Of a stretch of 61,388 nt of DNA, positions 16,648 to 25,084 are shown piece by piece. The notes under the pieces were generated by a model. It saw nothing but the letters and a program-made list of their open reading frames with translations. It did no database searches and was not told the DNA's origin. The DNA comes from CAZKEW01 sp964580435 (GTDB lineage Bacteria > Acidobacteriota > Aminicenantia > Aminicenantales > UBA8522): positions 1-61,388 of the forward strand of contig CAZOKP010000006.1 of assembly GCA_964580435.1 (NCBI GenBank), written 5' to 3'. The first letter of the stretch is position 1, and each line of letters opens with the position of its first letter. A program made the translations under genes and the position numbers.

Positions 16648-17958
16648 ATGGGAAAGAATCATACGCTCACTCCGCTTGCCGAGAGGATGCGGCCTCAAAC
16701 CTTCGGCCAATTTTACGGCCAGGAACATTTGCTTGGACCGGGGAAGATCCTTTCGGAGCTTATCGAGTCCGGCCACCTGGTCTCACTCATTTTCTGGGGG
16801 CCTCCCGGCTCGGGAAAGACCACCCTGGCCATGATGCTGGCCGGGTATTTTGATTTTCCCTGCCTTTTTTTCTCGGCGGTTCTGTCCGGGATAAAAGAAG
16901 TTAAAGATGTCATGGCCAAAGCCGAGAGTCACAAAAAAATGTACGGGAAGCCGAGCATCATCTTCATTGACGAGATCCATCGTTTCAACAAGGCCCAGCA
17001 AGGGGCGTTCCTGCCGTATGTAGAGCGGGGAGACATCATCCTTTTCGGGTCGACCACAGAGAACCCCTCATTTGAGATCATTGCCCCGCTGCTTTCCAGG
17101 ACCAAGGTGCTTGTCCTCAATCCTCTAACAGAGGAGGCGTTATTCCGCGTCATCCAAGATGCTCTCCAAGATGATCAGCATGGGCTGGGGAAGTTGAATC
17201 TCCAGCTCGACGATCAGGGACGCAAGCTAATCGTTGATTATGCCAACGGCGATGCCCGGCGAGCCCTCAACACCCTGGAGATCGCGGCCAGTCTAGCCCA
17301 TGAAGGGAGGATCGGCCCGCAAGAGGTTCAGGAAGCCCTTCAAAAGAGGACCCTCCTCTATGACAAAAGCGGCGAGGAACATTTTAACCTGATCTCGGCG
17401 CTTCATAAGAGCCTGCGGAACAGCGATGTGGACGCTTCCTTGTACTGGCTGGCGAGGATGATATCTTCAGGCGAAGATCCCCTCTATATCGCCCGGCGAT
17501 TGGTGAGGTTCGCCTCCGAGGATATCGGACTGGCCGACCCTCAAGCCCTTTCCATTGCTCTCCGGGCCAAAGAAGCCTACGATTTTCTTGGCACACCTGA
17601 AGGAGAGTTAGCCCTGGCCGAGGCCGTTATTTATCTTGCCTCCGCCCCGAAAAGCAACCGGGCCTATGCGGCCTTCTCCCAGGCGACCAAGGATGTCGAG
17701 GCCAGTCCGCATGAGCCGGTTCCGCTGCATCTGAGGAACCCTGTCACGCGGCTGATGAAAGAGATAGGCTACGGTCAGAATTATGTCTATGCCCACGATT
17801 TTGCCTTTTCCACGACTACGATGGAAACTTTGCCGGAGAAACTCAAGGGCCGCAAATATTATACGCCGGGAAATATGGGTTTAGAGAGAGAGATCAAGAA
17901 GAGAATGGACTGGTGGCAGGAGGTAAAAAACAAAATAAAGGCAGAAGAAACCCGTTAA
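16648..17958 (+). CDS. rarA: Replication-associated recombination protein RarA (MgsA)
   Basis: A 436-residue AAA+ ATPase: Walker A GPPGSGKTT (51-59), Walker B IIFIDEIHRF, sensor 1 GSTTENPSFE, arginine finger region LLSRTKVL, sensor 2 DARRALNTLE, and the C-terminal tetramerisation domain starting YDKSGEEHFNLISALHKS. RarA acts at stalled replication forks. The start at 16648 (MGKNHTLTPLAERMRP) fits the family; the longer frame upstream reads through the repeat. Confidence 0.95.
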   Translation: MGKNHTLTPLAERMRPQTFGQFYGQEHLLGPGKILSELIESGHLVSLIFWGPPGSGKTTLAMMLAGYFDFPCLFFSAVLSGIKEVKDVMAKAESHKKMYGKPSIIFIDEIHRFNKAQQGAFLPYVERGDIILFGSTTENPSFEIIAPLLSRTKVLVLNPLTEEALFRVIQDALQDDQHGLGKLNLQLDDQGRKLIVDYANGDARRALNTLEIAASLAHEGRIGPQEVQEALQKRTLLYDKSGEEHFNLISALHKSLRNSDVDASLYWLARMISSGEDPLYIARRLVRFASEDIGLADPQALSIALRAKEAYDFLGTPEGELALAEAVIYLASAPKSNRAYAAFSQATKDVEASPHEPVPLHLRNPVTRLMKEIGYGQNYVYAHDFAFSTTTMETLPEKLKGRKYYTPGNMGLEREIKKRMDWWQEVKNKIKAEETR

Positions 17959-17962
17959 GGCT

Positions 17963-18136
17963 TCACTCTTCCCTTTCTTTTTCTTTCAACAGATAATAGA
18001 CCGCCCAGCTGATGTCGTCGGCGAGACAGCCCAGACACGACGTCTTGGTCGTGGCCAGCTCTCCGTCGGAGATTTTATCCTTGAGAATTTTTTTCACTTT
18101 TTTTCTGATCTTGTAGAGCAGGATGTAATTGACCAT
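17963..18136 (-). CDS. Small YkvA-like/hypothetical protein with two cysteines
   Basis: A 57-residue basic protein (MVNYILLYKIRKKVKK at its start) containing CLGCLADDISWAVYYLL. I do not recognise it with certainty. The start is supported by GGGAGAGAAGG just upstream and by a good promoter at 18154-18182 placing the transcript start about 10 bases before the ATG. The longer frame to 18349 would read through both divergent promoters. Convergent with rarA, 4 bases between stops. Confidence 0.55.
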   Translation of the reverse strand: MVNYILLYKIRKKVKKILKDKISDGELATTKTSCLGCLADDISWAVYYLLKEKEREE

Positions 18137-18153
18137 GGGGCCTTCTCTCCCGC

Positions 18154-18182
18154 ATAATATCAGCTTGCCCAGCCCATGTAAA
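18154..18182 (-). promoter_or_regulatory. Promoter of the small 57-residue gene
   Basis: On the minus strand: TTTACA (18177-18182), 17-base spacer, TATTAT (18154-18159). It lies back to back with the promoter of the beta-propeller gene, only 2 bases apart. Confidence 0.55.
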
Positions 18183-18184
18183 GA

Positions 18185-18214
18185 TTGAGAGAGGCGAAGT
18201 AAAAGTGATATGAT
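18185..18214 (+). promoter_or_regulatory. Promoter of the beta-propeller lipoprotein gene
   Basis: TTGAGA (18185-18190), 18-base spacer, TATGAT (18209-18214), then a leader of about 14 bases with GATGAGGTGGA before the ATG at 18236. Confidence 0.5.
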
Positions 18215-18235
18215 TAGGCCCCGGGATGAGGTGGA

Positions 18236-19579
18236 ATGAGAAGATATCTTTTGTTCCTGTTGGTTCCCCTCAGCCTCTCGTGCTCTCTTTTCAGGGGGAA
18301 GATTGCTCCTTATCCCGGCGGAGTGGTTTTCCCTTTGGCGGAAGCGCAAAAGATTTCCTACGAAGGGAAGATACTCCGGTCCATCGAGAGGTCCGATGGA
18401 GAACTCTATTTCTCGACCGATAAAGGCCTGCTTTATTGCCTCGATCCTTCGGCGCCCAACATCAAGTGGACGTTCACCGCAGATTCCCCGTTCGGCTGTC
18501 CGCCTTCGGTGAGTCCGGATGCCATCTTTATCTGGGACCAGGCGAACGTTATCTATTGTCTCGATAAGAATGGGACACTCCGCTGGAAGAAGACGCTTAA
18601 AGAGACGATCTCATCGCCGCCTTCCTGGGACCAAGAGAATGTCTATGTCGGAACCCAGGAAAAGTCATTTCTGGCCATTAGCCAGTCTTCGGGAGAAAGC
18701 CTCTGGCAGCTCAAAGCGAGAGGAGCGTTCGAGACAGGTGCCATCTTCTGGAGAAACAAGATCATCGTTGGGTGCACCGACGGCAGGCTCTATTTCCTTA
18801 ACCGAAGGCAGGATATTGAAAACATGGTTGATATTGGCAGTCCCCTTCGAGTCACTCCGCTTTTGGATGGAGACCGGCTGTACTTTGGGGCGGAAGATTT
18901 CACCTTTCAGTGTTTTGACCTGATCAAAAAGAAAAGAAAATGGAGAATCAAGACGGGAGGGAATGTCCTTCTGCCGCCGCATGCAGACGAGGCCAGAGTG
19001 TTTTTCTTCGCCTCCAACAGCGTCCTTTACTGTCTGAACAAACGTGGAGGAGATATTCTCTGGTGGTGGATCGTCCCCTCGCGGAGTATTTATGACCTTG
19101 AATTGGCCGCAGATAAGATCCTGGTCACGTCCTTTTCGTCCGTCCTTTTCGGCCTGGACAGGAAGACCGGCAAAGAAATAGGAAAGTACGACGCGAAGCT
19201 CGGGATGAAATCAAATCCTCTCTGGGATGCTCCTTATGTCCTCATCAATCTTTATGACGACATTGAAAAAAAAGGCACCGTGCTCTATCTCGGCAAAGAG
19301 GTCAGTGTCAAATTGATGCCGTCTTTGCGCTCTCCCCAGCCGGTCGGAACGGAAATCACTTTTACGGCTTCTCCGGTCGGGTTCTATCTTCCCAAGTACG
19401 AGTTCTCTCTCCGCGACGGAGAGGTTAAGGCCATCGTCCAGCAAGAGTCGGAGAAGAACTCCTGGGTCTGGTACCCTGAAAAGGACGGGGACTATACGAT
19501 CAGAGTTAAGGTGAGCGATAAAAAACAGACTAGGGAGGTCGAGCTTTCCTACAATGTCGTCGCCAAAAAAGAAAAATAA
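18236..19579 (+). CDS. PQQ-like beta-propeller lipoprotein
   Basis: A 447-residue exported protein. The first 16 residues form a lipoprotein signal ending LSLSC (C16). Residues about 45-330 are a PQQ/BamB-like propeller: repeated blades such as YFSTDKGLLYCLD, TDGRLYFLNRR and YCLNKRGGDILWWW. The C-terminal ~90 residues (from PQPVGTEITFTASP) look like an Ig-like Y_Y_Y beta-sandwich. BamB-like propellers are scaffolds; no pyrroloquinoline quinone binding is implied. Followed by the HD gene after 36 bases. Confidence 0.85.
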   Translation: MRRYLLFLLVPLSLSCSLFRGKIAPYPGGVVFPLAEAQKISYEGKILRSIERSDGELYFSTDKGLLYCLDPSAPNIKWTFTADSPFGCPPSVSPDAIFIWDQANVIYCLDKNGTLRWKKTLKETISSPPSWDQENVYVGTQEKSFLAISQSSGESLWQLKARGAFETGAIFWRNKIIVGCTDGRLYFLNRRQDIENMVDIGSPLRVTPLLDGDRLYFGAEDFTFQCFDLIKKKRKWRIKTGGNVLLPPHADEARVFFFASNSVLYCLNKRGGDILWWWIVPSRSIYDLELAADKILVTSFSSVLFGLDRKTGKEIGKYDAKLGMKSNPLWDAPYVLINLYDDIEKKGTVLYLGKEVSVKLMPSLRSPQPVGTEITFTASPVGFYLPKYEFSLRDGEVKAIVQQESEKNSWVWYPEKDGDYTIRVKVSDKKQTREVELSYNVVAKKEK

Positions 19580-19615
19580 GTCATTAGGACTGAATCACAA
19601 GAAAGGAGGGGAACA

Positions 19616-20161
19616 ATGAAGAGAGAGGAAGCCCAGGAGCTCGTCAGAAAGCATCTTAAAAATAAGAACCTGGTTAAACATAGCCTGGCCGTTGAAGCCT
19701 GCATGAAAGGTGTAGCGGGGAGGCTCGGCCAAGATGCGGAGCAATGGGGGTTGGCAGGAATTCTCCACGACCTGGATTACGAATTGACCGAGAAAAGCCC
19801 GGAACTCCATACGACTGAGACGGTTAAGATTTTGCGGGAGCTTGGCGTCGACGCAGCCGTCATCCATGCTGTCCAGGCGCATGCGGCCAAAGTCCCCTGC
19901 GAGAGCGAGATGGACTGGGCTATTTTTTCCATAGACCCGCTGACTGGTTTGATCATAGCCGCCACGCTGATGCATCCGACGCGAAAGCTCGCGGATGTTG
20001 ACTTGGAGTTCATCAAAAGACGCTATAAGGAAAAGAGCTTTGCTAAGGGCGCCAGAAGAGAAGAGATCGAGGAATGCCGTAACATTGGCCTGGGCCTGGA
20101 TGAGTTTATCTCTATCTGCTTGAAAGCCATGCAGGGGATCGCCGGAGAGTTGGGGCTCTGA
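19616..20161 (+). CDS. HD domain phosphohydrolase-like protein
   Basis: A 181-residue cytosolic protein of the HDIG/HDIG-related type seen in bacteria: VKHSLAVEACM (first His), ILHDLDYE (the HD metal pair), HAVQAHA and DPLTGLIIAATLMHP. These supply the metal ligands of an HD phosphohydrolase. GAAAGGAGGGGAACA precedes the ATG. The substrate is unknown. Convergent with the TonB receptor gene, 12 bases between stops. Confidence 0.85.
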   Translation: MKREEAQELVRKHLKNKNLVKHSLAVEACMKGVAGRLGQDAEQWGLAGILHDLDYELTEKSPELHTTETVKILRELGVDAAVIHAVQAHAAKVPCESEMDWAIFSIDPLTGLIIAATLMHPTRKLADVDLEFIKRRYKEKSFAKGARREEIEECRNIGLGLDEFISICLKAMQGIAGELGL

Positions 20162-20173
20162 CGGCCCCAGGAC

Positions 20174-22129
20174 TCAGTATTTTCCGAAGATATTCGCTCT
20201 GAATCCCACCTCTAGGAATCTCCCCCTCCACGGAAAGCCGGGTTCTGTGTAGTAGTATTCATTGAAGATGTTGGTGATGCGGATGAAAGGCTCAAAGTGC
20301 GGAAACGCATACGACAGGATGGCGTCAAGGGTGAAGTAATGCGGGATCGTCAAAAGTGTTAAAGTGGTGCTATCGTACCACCACGAATCTGATGCCAGAA
20401 GGCCGAACAGGCTGAACCGGAGGCCTTTAAGGGGCATCATGGACAGGTCGAAATTCAGGTTGTGTTTGGGGAGGGCGTCGAGTGGTCGGTCGGCGCTTTC
20501 GTTTTTGTGGTCAAGGAAGGTGTAATTGACCGTCGCGTCGAGCGTCGTCCCCAGCCACTTCCAGGTTCCTTGAGCCTGGACTTCAGCGCCGTTGATCCGG
20601 GCCTGGCCGATGTTGAAGAACCGGCGTGTGCCGTCAGGGAGCCTGACGGTGTCGATATAATTCCGCAGACTGTTAAAAAAAACTGACCCTGTTAAAAAAA
20701 ATCCCTTTTTATAAGTCGCCGAAAGCTCATAGCTGCGTCCGTACTCGCTCTCGAGGTTTGGATTTCCGTTGGAGGATGAATACATAGACCTCATGGACGG
20801 GAACTTGGATTTCCCGCCGAAAGAGACGTGAATGTCCAGTGCCTCGCTCGGCGAATATTTGACTCCCACGAGGGGATTGGCCTTGGTCGTCGTGCTGCCG
20901 ACATATTTATCCAAGGTGTCGACGCTGACGCCGGCGATGAGGGTCCATTTGTCGCGAAGAAAGAAGTGATCCTCCACTCCCACTGAGTAAGTGTTCTGCT
21001 TGTATTCGAGCCAGGGAAGTCCAACGTCATCCTGCTGGCGGGCCTTATCGCCCTGACAGTAAAGGCTGACCTTCAACGAGTTCCAGTCGGTCAGGGTAAA
21101 GTCGCCGAGCCCAAAGAAGCCGTAGACGGAGTTATCAAACGTGCTCTCGAATTGGCGGGTTGTCATCGAGCTGTTGGTGAACTGGTCCAGCGTGTTATAG
21201 TAGTTCACATAGAATCCGCGGAAGCGGAGCAGGGACTTCTCGCCGACAGACGTGTACCCTCCTGCGTTGATGGAGGTGCGATCCCATTTTGGAAACCGCC
21301 AATAACGGGGCCGGCCGAATAGGTCGGGCGGGGTGCCGTAGGCTGAGTGGTAATATCCGGCGTCGACCATGACCTCGCTACGGCTCGAGGGATTGTAGAT
21401 GAGCTTTCCGGTCAGGTTGAACCGCTGGTAGTCGCTGTTGGAGCGGTCCTGCTTGACACCGCTTGAGTCGGTGTACTTATATCCATCGGAGTCCTGGTAA
21501 AGCACGGAGGCCACGGCCCCGATTTTGTTCCACTGAAACATAGTGTCGGCGCCGGCGCTCTGGGTATTCATGTTGCCCTGGGAAAGATTGAGAGAGACGG
21601 CCGGCTCGGGAGCTGGGCGTCGGGTGAGGACATTGACGATCCCGCCAAGGGTGTTCGGGCCGTAGAGGACCGACGAAGGGCCTGCTGTAATCTGTATGGA
21701 TTGTATTCCGCCCGCCGAGATGGTCTTCAAATCGAAAGATCCGTAATATGGCTCAACGACCGGAACGCCGTCCACGAGCAGGGCGATCCGTTTCGAATCG
21801 ATCCCGCGGAGCTTCAAGGTATATTCGTCTTTGTTGCCGATAGTGACCATGGCACCTGGAGCGTATTTGATGACCTCGGACAGGTCCCGTGGTTTCATCA
21901 GTTGGATTGTCTGGAAATCGATGGAGGTTACGGTGGCCAGGCGGACATCTCGCGGCGTCTTCCCGACGACCAGGATTTCCTCTGTGATCCTGACGGCCTT
22001 CTCCTGCTCCTTCTTCATTTTTTCGGCGGCCTGGTCTTGGCTGAAGCTCTGGATAGGACTCAGGCAAAATCCCAAGACAAGCAGGGCCGGGATCAGAATT
22101 TTGAATCGGGGGGAGATAGAAAGCGGCAT
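20174..22129 (-). CDS. TonB-dependent outer-membrane receptor
   Basis: About 651 residues. A signal peptide (to about residue 32, SPIQSFSQ) is followed by a plug domain (ITEEILVVGKTPRDVR onward, with LRGIDSKRIALLVDGVPV and GPSSVLYGPNTLGGIVNVLT), then a 22-strand barrel ending in the family's C-terminal aromatic pattern (VGFRANIFGKY). Size fits BtuB/CirA-type receptors. The start at 22129 has AAGGAG 6 bases upstream; an ATG at 22150 is less likely. The ligand cannot be told; no siderophore, B12 or TonB/ExbBD gene lies nearby. Confidence 0.92.
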   Translation of the reverse strand: MPLSISPRFKILIPALLVLGFCLSPIQSFSQDQAAEKMKKEQEKAVRITEEILVVGKTPRDVRLATVTSIDFQTIQLMKPRDLSEVIKYAPGAMVTIGNKDEYTLKLRGIDSKRIALLVDGVPVVEPYYGSFDLKTISAGGIQSIQITAGPSSVLYGPNTLGGIVNVLTRRPAPEPAVSLNLSQGNMNTQSAGADTMFQWNKIGAVASVLYQDSDGYKYTDSSGVKQDRSNSDYQRFNLTGKLIYNPSSRSEVMVDAGYYHSAYGTPPDLFGRPRYWRFPKWDRTSINAGGYTSVGEKSLLRFRGFYVNYYNTLDQFTNSSMTTRQFESTFDNSVYGFFGLGDFTLTDWNSLKVSLYCQGDKARQQDDVGLPWLEYKQNTYSVGVEDHFFLRDKWTLIAGVSVDTLDKYVGSTTTKANPLVGVKYSPSEALDIHVSFGGKSKFPSMRSMYSSSNGNPNLESEYGRSYELSATYKKGFFLTGSVFFNSLRNYIDTVRLPDGTRRFFNIGQARINGAEVQAQGTWKWLGTTLDATVNYTFLDHKNESADRPLDALPKHNLNFDLSMMPLKGLRFSLFGLLASDSWWYDSTTLTLLTIPHYFTLDAILSYAFPHFEPFIRITNIFNEYYYTEPGFPWRGRFLEVGFRANIFGKY

Positions 22130-22234
22130 TGAATTCTCCTTTTCAAACACGGAAGGAAAAGCCGTTTCCCGTTTTTCCCTATCGGTCGGAGGGCATGGCT
22201 TGATTAGGCTTTAGCGCCTCAGACTCGGAGATTC

Positions 22235-22265
22235 ATTATATTACCATAGTATCCGAAATATTCAA
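22235..22265 (-). promoter_or_regulatory. Promoter of the TonB receptor gene
   Basis: On the minus strand TTGAAT (22260-22265) is followed either by TAATAT after 16 bases (22238-22243) or TATAAT after 19 (22235-22240). This leaves a leader of about 100 bases in which I recognise no known riboswitch. Confidence 0.4.
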
Positions 22266-22279
22266 GTCCGGAGAAGGCG

Positions 22280-22640
22280 CTCGAAGCATCCCAAATTTCA
22301 TGATAAAAGAGTTATGAGAAGGGCTCGGCTCCCCGCTCCGATCGGCGGCCTGAATGGGCTCGCGGGTGTGGACTCGAAGGCACGCGAATTTGCTCCCGGC
22401 GAGGCAAATTCGCTCGGGTCCTCAGCTCCGCTCTTCTCTCCCTTCGGTCGAGAAACCGTGCCCGCTCCGCTTCCGGACGGCCTTCTCCGCCCACACCCCT
22501 CGCCCTACTCATAGACAATTATAAGGAGGCTTGGGGCTACCCTCGCAAGACGGGCTCTCAGGCTGATCTCCGTGTGATGGTCGCTCAACCCCTTCTCATA
22601 AGCCCTATTCAGTCATCACGGATTTTGGGATGCTGCCGCG
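22280..22640 (+). repeat. Dispersed intergenic repeat, copy B (most complete, with terminal inverted repeats)
   Basis: A ~360-base non-coding element bounded by imperfect inverted repeats: 22286-22323 (GCATCCCAAATTTCATGAT ... TTATGAGAAGGG) and the reverse complement at 22589-22633 (CCCTTCTCATAAG ... GGATTTTGGGATGC). The middle is GC-rich. It fills the space between the divergent promoters of the TonB receptor and pruA, with no gene inside. Copies A and C match it over different parts. MITE-like in shape; no target-site duplication is obvious. Confidence 0.8.
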
Positions 22641-22653
22641 GCCAAACTTGGGG

Positions 22654-22682
22654 GTGACCAAAACCCTCGATTTATGTATAAT
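22654..22682 (+). promoter_or_regulatory. Promoter of the pruA-AOR operon
   Basis: GTGACC (22654-22659), 17 bases, perfect TATAAT (22677-22682). The leader is about 72 bases and ends with GGAGG 6 bases before the ATG at 22762. Confidence 0.5.
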
Positions 22683-22761
22683 AATTGCCTCCTTGACCGG
22701 GGAGTCGGGCTTCGCCCAAAAGCCGGAGAAATCATATGTTCTCTTCAACGTGGAGGAATTC

Positions 22762-24393
22762 ATGATCAACGCCCTTGCCAAAATACCAATGCCCGTGAAC
22801 GAACCTATCCTCAGCTATGGACCGGGAACACAGGAGAGGAAAGCCCTGAAGGATCAGCTGGACAAAATGCTCGGCCAGGAGATCGAGATTCCCCTCATTA
22901 TTGGCGGGAAAGAAGTTAAGACTGGAGATTTGGGCGATTGCCGTTGTCCTCACGACCACCGCCACCTTTTGGCCCGCTATCACAAGGCGGGAGCCAAGGA
23001 AGTTGAAATGGCTGTCGCAGCCGCCAAGGCGGCTTGGCGCGATTGGTCGGAAATGGATTGGATGAACCGTGCCGCCGTCTTTCTCAGGGCTGCCGAGCTT
23101 CTCGCCACGAAGTATCGTTACATCCTAAACGCCGCCACCATGCTCGGCCAGTCGAAGACGGCCCATCAGGCTGAAATCGACTCCGCCTGTGAACTCATCG
23201 ATTTTTACCGATTTAATCCGTACTATATGAGTCAAATCTATGCCCAGCAGCCGGATTCTTCGGCCGCGACCTGGAATTATATGGAATACCGCGCCCTGGA
23301 GGGGTTTGTCTTTGCCGTTACGCCGTTCAATTTCACCGCCATCGCTGGGAACCTTCCCACGTCGCCGGCTCTGATGGGAAACACGGTCCTCTGGAAGCCG
23401 GCTTCCTCGTCCGTTTACTCCGCCTATTTTCTGACCCGGCTCTGGAAAGAGGCGGGCCTGCCGGATGGAGTGATCAATTTCATCCCAGGATCGGGACGTT
23501 ATGTCGGCGACCCGGTCCTTGAAAAGCCCGACCTGGCCGGCGTTCATTTCACCGGCAGCACCAGCGTTTTTCAGGGCATGTGGAAGACCATCGGCGCCAA
23601 CATCATGAAGTACAAGACCTATCCTCGGATTGTCGGCGAGACCGGCGGCAAGGACTTCGTCTTCGTCCACGCCTCGTCTGACGTCGATGTCGTTGTCACC
23701 GCCCTGATCCGCGGCGCTTTCGAGTACCAGGGACAGAAATGCTCGGCGGCGAGCCGTGCCTACATTCCCGACAACCTCTGGCCCGCTGTCAGGGCGAAAC
23801 TGGTTGATGAGCTCAAAACGATCAAGATGGGCGACATCACCGATTTTTCGAATTTCCTGGGCGCCGTCATCGATGAAGCGGCCTTTTCGAGCATCGTCGA
23901 ATATATCGAGTATGCTAAGAAATCAAACGAAGCCGAGATCATTTATGGCGGCAAATGCGACAAGTCCACAGGCTATTTTATAGAGCCGACCGTCGTCGTG
24001 GCCAAGAATCCTAAGCACAAGCTGATACAGGAAGAGATCTTTGGACCAGTGCTCACCGTCTATGTTTATCCCGAGGCTGAGTTCACCCAAACTTTGCATC
24101 TCTGCGATACGTCCTCACCATATGCTCTCACCGGAGCTATCATTGCCACAGACCGCAAAGCCATCGCCGAAGCCTTTACTGTCCTGCGGCACGCTGCGGG
24201 CAATTTTTATATCAATGACAAGCCTACCGGGGCGGTGGTCGGCCAGCAGCCTTTTGGAGGGGCAAGAGGTTCTGGGACAAACGACAAGGCCGGCTCCTAC
24301 CTGAACCTTCTCCGCTGGACCAGCGCTCGCGCCGTTAAGGAAAACTTGAATCCGCCGAAAAACTTCCGCTATCCGTTTTTAGCTGAGAAATGA
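22762..24393 (+). CDS. pruA: L-glutamate gamma-semialdehyde (P5C) dehydrogenase
   Basis: A 543-residue NAD-dependent aldehyde dehydrogenase oxidising glutamate semialdehyde (from proline or arginine breakdown) to glutamate. The length and motifs fit the monofunctional P5C dehydrogenase group: VTPFNFTAIAGNLPTSPAL, FTGSTSVFQ (NAD binding), E293 in GETGGKDFVFV, catalytic C327 in GQKCSAASRAYIP and QQPFGGARGSGTNDKAG. The ATG at 22762 has GTGGAGGAATTC upstream; the longer frame enters the promoter. First gene of a probable seven-gene transcript; mobB follows after 25 bases. Confidence 0.93.
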   Translation: MINALAKIPMPVNEPILSYGPGTQERKALKDQLDKMLGQEIEIPLIIGGKEVKTGDLGDCRCPHDHRHLLARYHKAGAKEVEMAVAAAKAAWRDWSEMDWMNRAAVFLRAAELLATKYRYILNAATMLGQSKTAHQAEIDSACELIDFYRFNPYYMSQIYAQQPDSSAATWNYMEYRALEGFVFAVTPFNFTAIAGNLPTSPALMGNTVLWKPASSSVYSAYFLTRLWKEAGLPDGVINFIPGSGRYVGDPVLEKPDLAGVHFTGSTSVFQGMWKTIGANIMKYKTYPRIVGETGGKDFVFVHASSDVDVVVTALIRGAFEYQGQKCSAASRAYIPDNLWPAVRAKLVDELKTIKMGDITDFSNFLGAVIDEAAFSSIVEYIEYAKKSNEAEIIYGGKCDKSTGYFIEPTVVVAKNPKHKLIQEEIFGPVLTVYVYPEAEFTQTLHLCDTSSPYALTGAIIATDRKAIAEAFTVLRHAAGNFYINDKPTGAVVGQQPFGGARGSGTNDKAGSYLNLLRWTSARAVKENLNPPKNFRYPFLAEK

Positions 24394-24418
24394 AAAGCAA
24401 ATTTTATAGGATTAGGTT

Positions 24419-25084
24419 ATGAAAACATTCTCATTTGTGGGGAGTTCAGGCAGCGGCAAAACCCGACTGCTTGCCCGGCTCATCCCGGAGCTCAAGAAGC
24501 GCGGCCACGCGGTCGCGGTCCTCAAGCACTGTCCCCATGGGTTTTCTCTTGACCCCAAAGGCAAAGACTCCCGCCGCTTCTTTGATGCCGGAGCGGACAG
24601 TGTGGCCCTTGTCTCCTCTGATATGACTGCCGTTTTCCAAAGGGACGGCAAAATAGCCGATTTCAAGGCCTTGGCCCGCGTCCATTTCAGTAATATCGAC
24701 ATTCTCCTGGTTGAAGGCGGGCATGCCATCAGGGGTTTACGGAAGATCGAAGTCCTCAGGCAAGGCGAGCGGCACCGACTAAAGACGAGGGTTGGGCAGT
24801 TGATAGCGGTTGTCGCCGACCGTCAGGTAAAAGGGGATTGGCCCGTTTTTCGCCATTCCCAGGTTAAAGAAATTTCCGAGTTTCTGGAAAGCCAGCCGGA
24901 AGAGGCGGAATCGAGCGTTTTCCTGAATGTGGACGGAATTCCGATCCCGCTGAATGCCTTTGTCCAAAGAGTGAGTGCAAACATTATGCTGAGTTTGGTA
25001 AAATCTCTGCGCGGGATCAAGGGTAATCCGAAAAGAATCACCTTCACGGTTATAGAAGGAGAAAAAGAACATGAAGAAAATTAG
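24419..25084 (+). CDS. mobB: Molybdopterin-guanine dinucleotide biosynthesis protein MobB
   Basis: A 221-residue P-loop GTPase: Walker A GSSGSGKTRLL (8-18), LKHCPHGFSLDPKGKDSRRF, the substrate-like region of MobB, and LLVEGGHAIRGLRKIEV. MobB helps in nucleotide attachment to the pterin cofactor. In this operon with AOR, whose cofactor is a bis-pterin without nucleotide in studied cases, its exact role is open. The 3' end overlaps the next gene by 14 bases. Confidence 0.9.
   Translation: MKTFSFVGSSGSGKTRLLARLIPELKKRGHAVAVLKHCPHGFSLDPKGKDSRRFFDAGADSVALVSSDMTAVFQRDGKIADFKALARVHFSNIDILLVEGGHAIRGLRKIEVLRQGERHRLKTRVGQLIAVVADRQVKGDWPVFRHSQVKEISEFLESQPEEAESSVFLNVDGIPIPLNAFVQRVSANIMLSLVKSLRGIKGNPKRITFTVIEGEKEHEEN

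Noticed and set aside
22130..22240. A riboswitch in the ~100-base TonB receptor leader
   Set aside because: I looked for cobalamin, FMN, SAM, TPP and molybdenum-cofactor consensus blocks and found none; no family can be named.
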